NCBI GenBank assembly: GCA_028818755.1
Contig: JAPPNF010000017.1
Coordinates: 1 to 42,882, forward strand
Direction: 5' to 3'
Length of the DNA stretch: 42,882 nucleotides
Source: Deltaproteobacteria bacterium
GTDB lineage: Bacteria; Desulfobacterota; Binatia; UBA9968; JAJDTQ01
How positions within the stretch are numbered: the first letter of the stretch is position 1; each line of letters starts with the position of its first letter. The position numbers were made by a program, and so were the translations under genes. Positions 16,292 to 23,947 of this stretch are shown piece by piece. The notes under the pieces are model-generated. The model worked only from the letters and a program-made list of their open reading frames with translations, searched no databases and was not told the origin of the DNA.

Positions 16292-17074
16292 TCAACGGCC
16301 CTTGAAACTCGGCTTGCGCTTCTCGCTGAAGGCCCGCGGACCCTCCGCGGCGTCCTCGGTGCCGCCCACCATGGCGCGGAATCCGGCCTCGAAGCGGATC
16401 GCGTCGGCCAGCGGCAGGTCGAGGCCGCGCAGCACCACCTCCTTGACCGCCTGGAGGGCCAGCGGCGGCCCGTCGGCAATGGCCCGGGCGAACTTCTCGG
16501 CCTCGGCCATCAACTCGTCCTGCGGCACCACCCGGTTCACCAGGCCGCAGCGGAAGGCCTCGGCTGCGGAGATGGACTCACCTGTGTATAGCATCTCCAG
16601 GGCCATGCCCAGCGGCACGATGCGGGGCAGCCGTACGGTGCCCGAACTGCCAGGAAAGAACCCGCGCTTAATCTCCGGCAGGCCGAAGGTGGCGTCCTCG
16701 CTGCAGATGCGGATGTCGCAGGACAGGGCGATCTCGAAACCCCCGGCCAGGCAGTACCCGTGCACCGCCGCGATCATGGGTTTCCACACGGGCTCCCGGC
16801 GCCCGGGGTCCCGGGCCAGCGCCGAGATCCAGAACTCCCGCGCCCGAGGGTCCCCGGCCACCGCCCGCTCCTTCAGGTCCATGCCGGTGGAGAACGCCCG
16901 CTCGCCCGCGCCGCTTACCACCGCCACCCGAAGCGCCGGGTCCGCCGCGAACGCGTCCCACACCCGCCCCAGCTCCGCCCACATCTCCTCGTCCATGGCG
17001 TTGAGCCGCTCGGGCCGGTTCAACGTGATGAAGGCGATGCCGTCTTTGGCTTCGAGGTCGATGTGATTCGCCAC
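16292..17074 (-). CDS. Enoyl-CoA hydratase/isomerase family protein
   Basis: This 260-residue crotonase-fold enzyme starts with GTG at 17074. It has the N-terminal FITLNRPERLNAMDEEMW block, an oxyanion-hole segment AFSTGMDLKE, and AAVHGYCLAGGFEIALSCDI followed by FGLPEIKRGFFPGSSGT. Both glutamates used for hydration in classical enoyl-CoA hydratase, GGFE and LPEI, are present, so true hydratase activity is plausible. The FKGR ending is common in the family. It lies 27 bp downstream of the ferritin-like gene and is the last gene of the catabolic cluster. It would hydrate an unsaturated acyl-CoA produced after CoA activation by the ligase at 23948-25501. Confidence 0.88.
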   Translation of the reverse strand: MANHIDLEAKDGIAFITLNRPERLNAMDEEMWAELGRVWDAFAADPALRVAVVSGAGERAFSTGMDLKERAVAGDPRAREFWISALARDPGRREPVWKPMIAAVHGYCLAGGFEIALSCDIRICSEDATFGLPEIKRGFFPGSSGTVRLPRIVPLGMALEMLYTGESISAAEAFRCGLVNRVVPQDELMAEAEKFARAIADGPPLALQAVKEVVLRGLDLPLADAIRFEAGFRAMVGGTEDAAEGPRAFSEKRKPSFKGR

Positions 17075-17101
17075 GCTGGGGTTGTCTCCACGGAAGAGGG
17101 C

Positions 17102-17965
17102 TCAGTCGATGAACTTCGCCAGGGTCTCGCCCCAGATGGCCTTGGTCACGTCGAGGCTGATATTCCCGGCGGCGATGTCCTGGATGCGGTCCTCGTCGAT
17201 GGGAAAGCTGAACTGCTCGTTGCGCATGCGCAGGCGCTGGATGCCGCGCTCCACCATCAGTCCCCGGGCGCCGTCCACCGCCTCCTGCTGGGTGAAGGCG
17301 TCGGCGATCTGGTAGATGTTGGCCGGCCCGTGGCCGCGCTCGTCGTCCAGCACCACGGTGAAGGCCTCGGACAGGCGGTCGTTGAGCTCGCTGCCGCTCA
17401 ACTGGGAGGCGGCGTAGAACAGGCCGCAACTGCCGCCTTCGAGCAGCCCCTGGGAGTTGATGAGCCGCGCCCAGGGCTCCTGGCGGGCCTCCTGCTCCTT
17501 GAACACCTCCGCCAGCCGGACCCATTCCTTCATGTCGGGCAGCGACGGATCGGGGGTCCAGCGGTTGTAGCGGCGCACCACTTCCTTGATGTCCACGGGC
17601 TCGCCGGTAAGCCATTCGATGATGTCCACGCATCGGTTGCCGTGGTTGAGCTCCTGCTTGGTGCGCCAGAGGTTCTCCTCCAGCCAGTTGCGGTCGACGT
17701 CGCCGCCCCACCGGTCGACCCAGTACCGGTCCGACGCCGTCAGGTCGCCGCCGACCTTCTCGACGATCTCCTTCAACCCGGTGAAGGTGCTCTCGATCTC
17801 CCGGCCCGCCTGCTTGGTGAGCCAGAGGACCTCCTTGTCGCGGTCCCGCTGGTCCCAGTTGAAATAGGTGTCGGCGATCTCCGCCTCCCCCGCGGCGAAG
17901 ACCGCCGCCACCCGCGCCAACTCGCGGGTCGCCCGTTCCGTGAAACCGTTCCCTGCGTCGCTCAT
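17102..17965 (-). CDS. Ferritin-like di-iron protein, paralogue A (unknown substrate)
   Basis: I do not recognise a named family for this 287-residue protein, but it shows a full set of carboxylate-bridged di-metal ligands in order: Glu56, Glu105-x-x-His108 (ELNH), Glu176 and Glu209-x-x-His212 (ERGH). That E, ExxH, E, ExxH order is the signature of ferritin-like oxidases such as R2-type and bacterial multicomponent monooxygenase proteins. It is clearly homologous to the protein at 29135-29983: shared blocks include GEAE..YF, TGE....KE, P.LP.M, DE.xHGP..I.QIA.A and RLR.RNE.F. The gene overlaps the molybdenum hydroxylase large subunit by ATGA, so the two are translationally coupled. A role in O2-dependent oxidation in the same pathway, or protection of the molybdenum enzyme, is inference. 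Confidence 0.72.
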   Translation of the reverse strand: MSDAGNGFTERATRELARVAAVFAAGEAEIADTYFNWDQRDRDKEVLWLTKQAGREIESTFTGLKEIVEKVGGDLTASDRYWVDRWGGDVDRNWLEENLWRTKQELNHGNRCVDIIEWLTGEPVDIKEVVRRYNRWTPDPSLPDMKEWVRLAEVFKEQEARQEPWARLINSQGLLEGGSCGLFYAASQLSGSELNDRLSEAFTVVLDDERGHGPANIYQIADAFTQQEAVDGARGLMVERGIQRLRMRNEQFSFPIDEDRIQDIAAGNISLDVTKAIWGETLAKFID

Positions 17966-20370
17966 TTCCGTTCTCCTGTTGCGTTTTGTCTTTCGTGTAT
18001 CGCCCGCCAGATGTTCTCCGGCTTGAGCGGCAGACTCATGATCTTGACCCCCAGCGGCGCCAGCGCATCCTCGATGGCGCTGGCCAGCACCACCGGCGGG
18101 CCGATGGCGCCGATCTCCCCCACGCCCTTGAACCCGCCCGGCGTGAAGGGCATGGGCGTCACCATGTGATGGATCTCCAGGTCCGGCATCTCCATGGCCG
18201 ACGGAATCAGGTAGTCGGCGAAGGTGCCCGAAAGGAGCTGTCCCTGCTCGTCATACACCAGCTCTTCGAGAAACGCGCCCCCGACGCCGTGGGAGATGGC
18301 GCCGGTGATCTGGGTGTCGACGATCATGGGGTTCACCATGTTGCCGGAGTCGTCCACGGTCAGATACTTGAGGATCGTGGTTTCGCCGGTGCCCGCGTCC
18401 ACCTCCACGTAGGCCACGTGCATCGCATAGGGGAACGTCGAGAAGTTGGACGTGCGACCCTTGGCGTCGGGCTCGAAGCTGGTGTTGGGGTTGATGAAGT
18501 AGTGGGTGTCGTGGAGCCCCGGGTCCATGTTCCCGGGGAGCTGGTTGATGGAGTAGTAGGCCATATTGGCCACTTCCTTGACCGTGAGCGCCACCCCCGG
18601 CCTCGTCCGGTCCAGGATCATGCCGCCGGCGCACTCGAGTGCCTCGGGATGGCAACGCAGCGTGTGGGCGGCGATGGCCAGCATCTTCCGCCGCACCGCC
18701 TCGCACGCCTTCATGGCGGCGGAAATCGTCACCGTCGAGAACCGGCTGGCGTAGGACCCGCTGGAAGACGACACCAGGGCGCTGTCGCCCTCGAACACCT
18801 GAACGTCCTCGAAGCGCACGCCCAGCCCGTCCGCCACCACCTGCGAGAGCGTGGTCTTGTGGCTCGCGCTCATGTTCATGTCGCCCGAGAACACCCAGGC
18901 CTTGCCCACGGGATCCAGTCGCACCGTCACGGTTTCGTAGCCGGCGTTGTAGGCATTGGGCCGGAGCGAACTGAGGGGTTCGAGCATGAAGGCCAGGCCG
19001 ACGCCCCGGTAGCGCCCTTCCCGGCGCAGCCGGTCGCGCTCCGCCAGCAGGCCGGCGTAGTCCGCCTCCGCCAGCGCCTTGCGCAGGCACGCGGGGTAGT
19101 CGCCGCTGTCGTAGGTGGAGCCGGTGACGCAGGTGTAGGGAAATTCGTGGGGCTGGATGAGGTTGCGGCGGCGGATCTCGTCCTTGCCGAGACCCAGCTC
19201 CAGGGCGGCCCGGTCCATCACCCGCTCCATGATGAAGTTGGACTCGGCCTTGCCGTTGGCCCGGTGGGGCCCGGCCGCGGTCTTGTTGGTGACCACGCCG
19301 AAGGAGGTCGTGGAGTAGTTGTCGACCCGGTACGGCCCCGGAATGAAGTTGGCGGTGACGAAGGCCAGGGAGGTGCCGCCGCTGGGGTAGGCGGCGCCCA
19401 GGTCCACGATGACCTTGGTCTTGAGGGCGGTGATGCGTCCGGCCCGGTCGAAGCCCGCCTCCACGTAGTCCACCTGGGCGCGGGAGTGGTGCGACGCCAC
19501 CATGTGCTCGCTCCGGCTTTCCCACCAGCCCACCGGCCGGTTCAGTTGGAGCGACAGGAGCGGCATCAGCACTTCTTCGGGATAGAACGCCCACTTGATG
19601 CCGAAGCCGCCGCCCATGTCGGGCGAGATCACGCGGATCTTGAGGTCGGTCCGGCCGAGGGTCTCCAGGACCAGGTTGGGCAGCGCGTGCGGCACCTGGG
19701 TGGAGCTCCACAGCGTCAGCAGGTTGTCCCGCTCATCGACGCTGGCGATCACTCCCCGTGTCTCCATCGGCGTGCCGGTGTAACGGTGCTGCACGATGCG
19801 CTCGCGTATCACCACCGGAGCCTCCTTCAGGAGGTCGTCCACCGGGCCTTCGCTGAAGCGGAACTCGTACTGGATGTTGTCGGGCCACTCCTCGTAGAGC
19901 CTCGTGGCCCCGCGCTCCAGCGCCGCCTCCACGTCCACCACCGGCGGCAACGGCTCGTACTCCACGCGGACCGCCTCGGCCGCGTCCGCCGCCGCATAGC
20001 GGTCCTCGGTCACCACCACCGCCACCGCCTCGCCCACGTGGCGCACCCGGTCCACCGCCAGACAGTAGTGGTCCGCGAACCGCACCCGCGGATAGTCGCT
20101 GGTGTAGGGCCGCGTGCGGGTGAACGGAAACGGCGCCATGGGCCGGGCCAGCCGCCGGACGTCCTCGCCGGTCATGGCCGCCACTACGCCCGGCTGCGCC
20201 AGCGCCTCCGACAGGTCCACCCGCGTGATGCGGGCGTGGGCATAGGGGCTGCGGTGGATCGCGGCGTGGAGCATCCCGGGGACCTGGACGTCGCTCAGAT
20301 AGGTGTTGCGCCCCTGGATGGAGTCGAACGACTCCTTGCGCTTGATGCTCTGGCCGACGTAGGCCGCCAT
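17962..20370 (-). CDS. Molybdenum hydroxylase large subunit (xanthine dehydrogenase/CoxL family)
   Basis: From the ATG at 20370 this is 802 residues, the usual length of a CoxL-type molybdopterin-binding subunit. The frame stays open upstream, but the small-subunit stop overlaps at TGATG and family similarity begins at GQSIKRKESFDSIQGRNTYL. Motifs include DMGGGFGIKWAFYPEEV, GPHRANGKAESNFIMERVMD and the late KGVGEIGAIGPPVVLASAIE, all typical of the family. The CO-dehydrogenase form I active-site loop AYxCSFR is absent. The corresponding region reads SSSGSYASRFSTVT, so it is a hydroxylase of another substrate, such as an aromatic or heterocyclic acid or its CoA ester, rather than a true CO dehydrogenase. 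Confidence 0.88.
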   Translation of the reverse strand: MAAYVGQSIKRKESFDSIQGRNTYLSDVQVPGMLHAAIHRSPYAHARITRVDLSEALAQPGVVAAMTGEDVRRLARPMAPFPFTRTRPYTSDYPRVRFADHYCLAVDRVRHVGEAVAVVVTEDRYAAADAAEAVRVEYEPLPPVVDVEAALERGATRLYEEWPDNIQYEFRFSEGPVDDLLKEAPVVIRERIVQHRYTGTPMETRGVIASVDERDNLLTLWSSTQVPHALPNLVLETLGRTDLKIRVISPDMGGGFGIKWAFYPEEVLMPLLSLQLNRPVGWWESRSEHMVASHHSRAQVDYVEAGFDRAGRITALKTKVIVDLGAAYPSGGTSLAFVTANFIPGPYRVDNYSTTSFGVVTNKTAAGPHRANGKAESNFIMERVMDRAALELGLGKDEIRRRNLIQPHEFPYTCVTGSTYDSGDYPACLRKALAEADYAGLLAERDRLRREGRYRGVGLAFMLEPLSSLRPNAYNAGYETVTVRLDPVGKAWVFSGDMNMSASHKTTLSQVVADGLGVRFEDVQVFEGDSALVSSSSGSYASRFSTVTISAAMKACEAVRRKMLAIAAHTLRCHPEALECAGGMILDRTRPGVALTVKEVANMAYYSINQLPGNMDPGLHDTHYFINPNTSFEPDAKGRTSNFSTFPYAMHVAYVEVDAGTGETTILKYLTVDDSGNMVNPMIVDTQITGAISHGVGGAFLEELVYDEQGQLLSGTFADYLIPSAMEMPDLEIHHMVTPMPFTPGGFKGVGEIGAIGPPVVLASAIEDALAPLGVKIMSLPLKPENIWRAIHERQNATGERK

Positions 20371-20840
20371 CAGCCCATCCTCTCCGCCGCCCTCTTCACC
20401 GCCTTGATGATGTTGAGGTAGCCGGTGCAGCGGCACAGGTTGCCGGAATAGGTCCGGCGGATCTCCTCGTCGGTAGGGCGCGGATGGTCGGCGAGAAAGG
20501 CCGCCGTCGTCATCAGCATGCCAGGGGTGCAGAAGCCGCATTCCAGCCCGTCGCACTCCCAGAACGCTTCCTGGATCGGATGCAGGGCACCGTCCCGCGC
20601 CAGCCCTTCCACCGTGTGGATCTCCGCTCCCCGGGCCCGGGGCGCTAGCACCTGGCACGATTTCACGGTCAGGCCGTCCATGATCACGGTGCAGGCGCCG
20701 CAGTTGCCGGTGTCGCAACCGATGTGCGTACCCTTGAGGCCGGCCTTGTCGCGGATGAGATCCACCAGCAGAAGGCGCGGCTCCACGTCCAACGAGTAGT
20801 CCGTTCCGTTGATGTTGGTGTTGATGGTGATCCGTTGCAT
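20370..20840 (-). CDS. Molybdenum hydroxylase small subunit, 2x[2Fe-2S] (CoxS family)
   Basis: This 156-residue iron-sulfur subunit passes electrons from the molybdenum centre to FAD. All eight cysteine ligands are visible: C42, C47, C50 and C62 (GCDTGNCGAC...SC) for the plant-ferredoxin-type cluster, and C101, C104, C136 and C138 (CGFC...CRC) for the all-helical second cluster. Start ATG at 20840. It overlaps the large subunit by one base (TGATG), and the FAD subunit lies 220 bp upstream across a repeat-rich gap. Confidence 0.93.
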   Translation of the reverse strand: MQRITINTNINGTDYSLDVEPRLLLVDLIRDKAGLKGTHIGCDTGNCGACTVIMDGLTVKSCQVLAPRARGAEIHTVEGLARDGALHPIQEAFWECDGLECGFCTPGMLMTTAAFLADHPRPTDEEIRRTYSGNLCRCTGYLNIIKAVKRAAERMG

Positions 20841-20890
20841 CGCTGAGCGTCTTCAGACGTTCCCGGGAGGAACCGCGCCTGCCGCATAAA

Positions 20891-21034
20891 CCCCTCTCCC
20901 TATGGGAGAGGGTGGCCGAAGGCCGGGTGAGGGCGCCCGCAGCGGCCCTCGCGGTCTCATTTCGTCACGTCCCCAAGGGGCTGCTTCCACCCGCGGACCC
21001 TCACCCCAACCCTCTCCCAGAGGGAGAGGGGGCA
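20891..21034. repeat. CCCTCTCCC/GGGAGAGGG intergenic repeat pair
   Basis: Two hairpins (CCCCTCTCCCtatGGGAGAGGG at 20891-20912 and CCCTCTCCCAGAGGGAGAGGG near 21011-21031), plus GGGTGAGGG and CCCTCACCC segments, form a large inverted repeat in the 220-bp gap between the FAD and Fe-S subunits. A related half-element lies at 29010-29046. Such repeats are common intergenic palindromes in GC-rich genomes. No promoter can be recognised here. Confidence 0.7.
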
Positions 21035-21060
21035 CGGAGGCGCGACGGGAGATCCGCGGC

Positions 21061-21987
21061 TCACGATCCCGAACTCCTGTCCAGCCGCGCCCGGGCTCTT
21101 TCACGGGCCTTGGCCAAGGCCCGTGTTACCACCACCGGGGTCATGGCCCTCCGGTAGTCCGCCGAAGCGTGGACGTCGCTTGCCGGGTCGGCGTCGTTGC
21201 CGGCCAGCGCGCCGGCTTCGGCGAGATCGGCGTCGGTGAGCCTCGTGCCCTGGAGCGACCGGCCCGCGGCCTCGCAGACGAAGGCCGTGGGGCCCACGGC
21301 GCAGAGGGCGATACGGGCATCGCCGCAGGTGCCGTCCGGCATAAGGGTTATCAGCGCCGCGGCCCCAACCACCGCGTAGTCCCCGGCGCGGCGCGTGAGC
21401 TTGACGTAGGCGTGGCCGCGGACGCCGGACGGCGCCGGCACCTCCACGGACGTGACCATCTCGTCCTCGGCCAGCGCGGTGTCGAAGGGACCGGAAAAGA
21501 ACTCGTGGGCGGCGATGGCGCGGGTGCCGGCGGCGGATTGCGCCGTCAGGGTCGCCCCCAGCGCCAGCACCGCAGGCGCCAAGTCGCCCGACGGGTCGGC
21601 CTGGCTCAAGGCGCCGCCCAGGGTGCCCAGGTTCCGGATGTGGATGTCGCCGATGCTGGCGGCGGCTTCCGCCAGAAGCGGCTGGCGTTCCGCAATCGTG
21701 CGTTCGAGGGTCCGCTCCGTCACCAGCGCGCCGATCCGAAGGGCATCGGCGGCTTCCGTCGCCGGTACCCCTGCACGCACGGCGTCTCCGTCCTCCCCGA
21801 TTCCCTTCAACTCCTGGAGCCCGGCGATGTCGATGACGACCGCCGGGCGCACCAACCTCAGCTTGAGCATGGGCAGCAGGGACTGCCCGCCGGCCATGAG
21901 ACGCGCCTCGTCGCCGTGCTCACGGAGCAGTGCGAGCGCTTCGGAGAGCGAATCCGGCGCCCGGTACTCGAAGGGCGGAGGGATCAT
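21061..21987 (-). CDS. Molybdenum hydroxylase medium subunit, FAD-binding (CoxM family)
   Basis: From the ATG at 21987 (MIPPPFEYRAPDSLSEALAL) this is 308 residues, the usual length of the flavin subunit. The ARLMAGGQSLLPMLKLRLVRP and NLGTLGGALSQADPSGDLAP motifs are the two FAD-binding loops of the family. No insertion with four extra cysteines is present, so it is not of the 4-hydroxybenzoyl-CoA reductase type that carries an added [4Fe-4S] cluster in this subunit. Order M-S-L matches carbon-monoxide-dehydrogenase-type operons. The frame remains open far upstream, but the family start is unambiguous. Confidence 0.91.
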   Translation of the reverse strand: MIPPPFEYRAPDSLSEALALLREHGDEARLMAGGQSLLPMLKLRLVRPAVVIDIAGLQELKGIGEDGDAVRAGVPATEAADALRIGALVTERTLERTIAERQPLLAEAAASIGDIHIRNLGTLGGALSQADPSGDLAPAVLALGATLTAQSAAGTRAIAAHEFFSGPFDTALAEDEMVTSVEVPAPSGVRGHAYVKLTRRAGDYAVVGAAALITLMPDGTCGDARIALCAVGPTAFVCEAAGRSLQGTRLTDADLAEAGALAGNDADPASDVHASADYRRAMTPVVVTRALAKARERARARLDRSSGS

Positions 21988-22076
21988 CGGTGGTCTCCGG
22001 TCGGCGAACGGGTACGCGCGTCGCGACGAATCGGTTTCGAGAGACGGGCTGGTCCGGTGCGCGGCAGGAAGGGAAC

Positions 22077-23075
22077 CTACCCGCGGGAGCGCGCCAGCTT
22101 CCACTCCTCGCCGCGCACGGACTCGTGGAACAGCTCGTCCACGTCGGCTTCGTTCTTGCACATGCCCTGCTCGCGGGAGTAGCGCGCCAGGGTGCCGAAG
22201 TTGTTGCGGTTGGTGTCGTTGAGCCCGTATATCCACGGGTCCTCGCCCATCTGATCGAGCTGCTCCTCCCAGGCGTCCCGGAAGAACGCAAGCGGCACGA
22301 TGCGGGGGTTGTTCATGCGGTTGTAGGTCCACTGCTTGGCCTTCTCGAACGCCACCATCAGGTTCATGGGCACCCAGGGATGCTTCTCCACGATCTCCCG
22401 CTTGATGACGGTCGTGTGCATGATGGGAAAGATCCCGGTGCGCTTGAAGTAGTCCATCTCCACCTGCTTGGGATCGTCGAAGAGGCGCTTGACACGGGTG
22501 TCGCCTTCCAGGATGGGCGCGAGGATGTCGGGGTGGATGACCGCGTCCAGCTCGCCCTCGACGAGCATGTCCTCGACCCGTTTGCCCTTGGGCAGGCGCT
22601 CCATCCGGAGTCCCTCCGGCGGATCGAACGGCACGTCCTCCTCCCTCTCGGCGCGCCATTCCAGGTCGGTGAACGAGACGCCGTACTCGTCCTGCAGGGT
22701 GCCGCGGATCCACAGGAGCGCGGTGGCCTGCCAGTTCTTGAGCCCCACGGTCTTGCCGATGAGGTCCTTGGGCGACTGGATGCCCTTGTCCGCGTTGACG
22801 AAGATGAAGCCGTGGCGAAACCGGCGGTGCAGGAACACCGGGATGGCGGTCAGGTCGTCCGCCTCGCCGCGGTCCTTGGCCAGCAGGTAGGACGAGCCCG
22901 AGTGCTCGCCCACGTCGAACTCCCGGAACCGGGCGATGCGCCAGTGCCGGGTGGACGAGTCCATGTCCGTGAGCACGGTGAGCTCGATGCCGTCGGGCTG
23001 GATCACCCCTTCCTTGAGGGCGCGGATGCTCTCGTAGTCGCCGCACGCCAGCGTCAGATGAAGTTTCTCGGCCAT
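22077..23075 (-). CDS. 4,5-dihydroxyphthalate decarboxylase-like protein (PBP2-fold)
   Basis: This protein has 332 residues from the ATG at 23075, chosen because GGAGGT lies 7 bases upstream; the open frame continues to 23156. The start KLHLTLACGDYESIRALKEG, the middle segments VGEHSGSSYLLA, LTAIPVFLHRRFRHGFIFVN and the late GIFPIMHTTVIKREIVEKHP match 4,5-dihydroxyphthalate decarboxylase and its relatives, which use a periplasmic-binding-protein fold as an enzyme. Family length is about 330. There is no signal peptide, so it acts in the cytoplasm and is not an ABC binding protein. It should decarboxylate a cyclic or aromatic di-acid. Its exact substrate is unknown, since many relatives in such clusters are uncharacterised. 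Confidence 0.8.
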   Translation of the reverse strand: MAEKLHLTLACGDYESIRALKEGVIQPDGIELTVLTDMDSSTRHWRIARFREFDVGEHSGSSYLLAKDRGEADDLTAIPVFLHRRFRHGFIFVNADKGIQSPKDLIGKTVGLKNWQATALLWIRGTLQDEYGVSFTDLEWRAEREEDVPFDPPEGLRMERLPKGKRVEDMLVEGELDAVIHPDILAPILEGDTRVKRLFDDPKQVEMDYFKRTGIFPIMHTTVIKREIVEKHPWVPMNLMVAFEKAKQWTYNRMNNPRIVPLAFFRDAWEEQLDQMGEDPWIYGLNDTNRNNFGTLARYSREQGMCKNEADVDELFHESVRGEEWKLARSRG

Positions 23076-23138
23076 TTCATTACCTCCGAATTCACAGGTC
23101 CGGGCACCGCGCGAGTCGGCGCCCCGAGAATAGGCGGT

Positions 23139-23167
23139 TGTAGGGGCGGGTTTCAAACCCGCCTACA
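23139..23167. repeat. GTAGGGGCG-type intergenic hairpin, copy 2
   Basis: TGTAGGGGCGGGTTTCAAAC... is a near-perfect palindrome (GGCGGGTTT/AAACCCGCC stem) in the gap between the aldolase and decarboxylase genes. An inverted relative lies at 25552-25576. No U-tract follows. Confidence 0.65.
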
Positions 23168-23226
23168 CCCGCACCGTGCTGCCCGCCGACAAAGGCTCCC
23201 ACGAGCCGCCAACGCGGGGTGTCCGC

Positions 23227-23928
23227 TCAGTCGATGGCGAGCCGCTTGGCCCGCCGCACGAAGTAGTCCCACATGCTGCCCAGGCGGTGCGGCGTGTAGA
23301 TCTGATCGTACTTCTCGCGCGCCTCCTCGTCGCTGCTCCAGGTGGGATCTCCGGCGGCGGCCGCCAGGAGCTGGATGCGGCACGCCTTCTCCAGGAAAAT
23401 CGCGTACAGGGTGGCGGTCTCCACCGATTCGCCCACCACGGTGGAGCCGTGGTTCTTCATCAGAACGGCGCGGGCCTTGCCCAGCGTCCGGGCCACCTTC
23501 ACCCCCAGCTCGGGAGTCCGGATCAGCACCGTGGTGTCGTCGAAGAGCGGCAGCCCGTCGTGGAAGATGGAGCCCTCGTGGCTCACGGGACGCAACGGCT
23601 GCCGCAGGGAGCCGAAGGCCGTGGCATGGGGCGGATGGCTGTGGATGACGCAGTTCACGTCCGGCCGCGCCTTGAAGATCTCGGTGTGGATGAATACCTC
23701 GGAGTGGCGCTCGTAGTCGCCCTCGATCTTGTTGCCGTCCAGGTCCACCTTGATGATGTGGTACGGGCGGATCTCCTCGAAGCCGTAGCTGTGAGGCTTC
23801 ATCAGGATGGCGTTCTCGCCGGGTATCCGGGCCGATACGTGGCCCAGGATGTTGTCCCAATGCCCGTCGATGGCCAGGATGTTGCACGAGATGGCCACCT
23901 TGTCCCGCAGCGCTACCAAGTCGTCCAT
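23227..23928 (-). CDS. Class II aldolase/adducin family protein
   Basis: This 233-residue zinc enzyme of the class II aldolase/adducin fold includes fuculose-phosphate aldolases and several hydroxy-aromatic decarboxylases. The zinc ligands HSHPPH (HxH) and the later KNHGS are visible, as is GHVSARIPG near the N-terminus and the acidic SEVFIHTEIF segment before the HxH. It lies 19 bp from the CoA ligase gene and upstream of the dihydroxyphthalate-decarboxylase-like gene. With these neighbours, a decarboxylase or retro-aldol step on a cyclic hydroxy-acid is more likely than a sugar-phosphate aldolase. This is inference from context. Confidence 0.85.
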   Translation of the reverse strand: MDDLVALRDKVAISCNILAIDGHWDNILGHVSARIPGENAILMKPHSYGFEEIRPYHIIKVDLDGNKIEGDYERHSEVFIHTEIFKARPDVNCVIHSHPPHATAFGSLRQPLRPVSHEGSIFHDGLPLFDDTTVLIRTPELGVKVARTLGKARAVLMKNHGSTVVGESVETATLYAIFLEKACRIQLLAAAAGDPTWSSDEEAREKYDQIYTPHRLGSMWDYFVRRAKRLAID

Positions 23929-23947
23929 GAAACCCCCGATCGGGCGT

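Noticed and set aside
17986..20421. Long open frame on the plus strand opposite the molybdenum hydroxylase large subunit
   Set aside because: It is a His/Gly/Arg/Val-rich shadow of a GC-rich gene, with no domain-like sequence, and it covers well-conserved minus-strand motifs.
17962..21987. Aerobic CO dehydrogenase
   Set aside because: The large subunit lacks the AYxCSFR loop, and the neighbours are CoA-dependent catabolic enzymes.
22077..23075. NMT1/ABC-type periplasmic binding protein
   Set aside because: There is no signal peptide from the start supported by GGAGGT, and segments match the 4,5-dihydroxyphthalate decarboxylase group.
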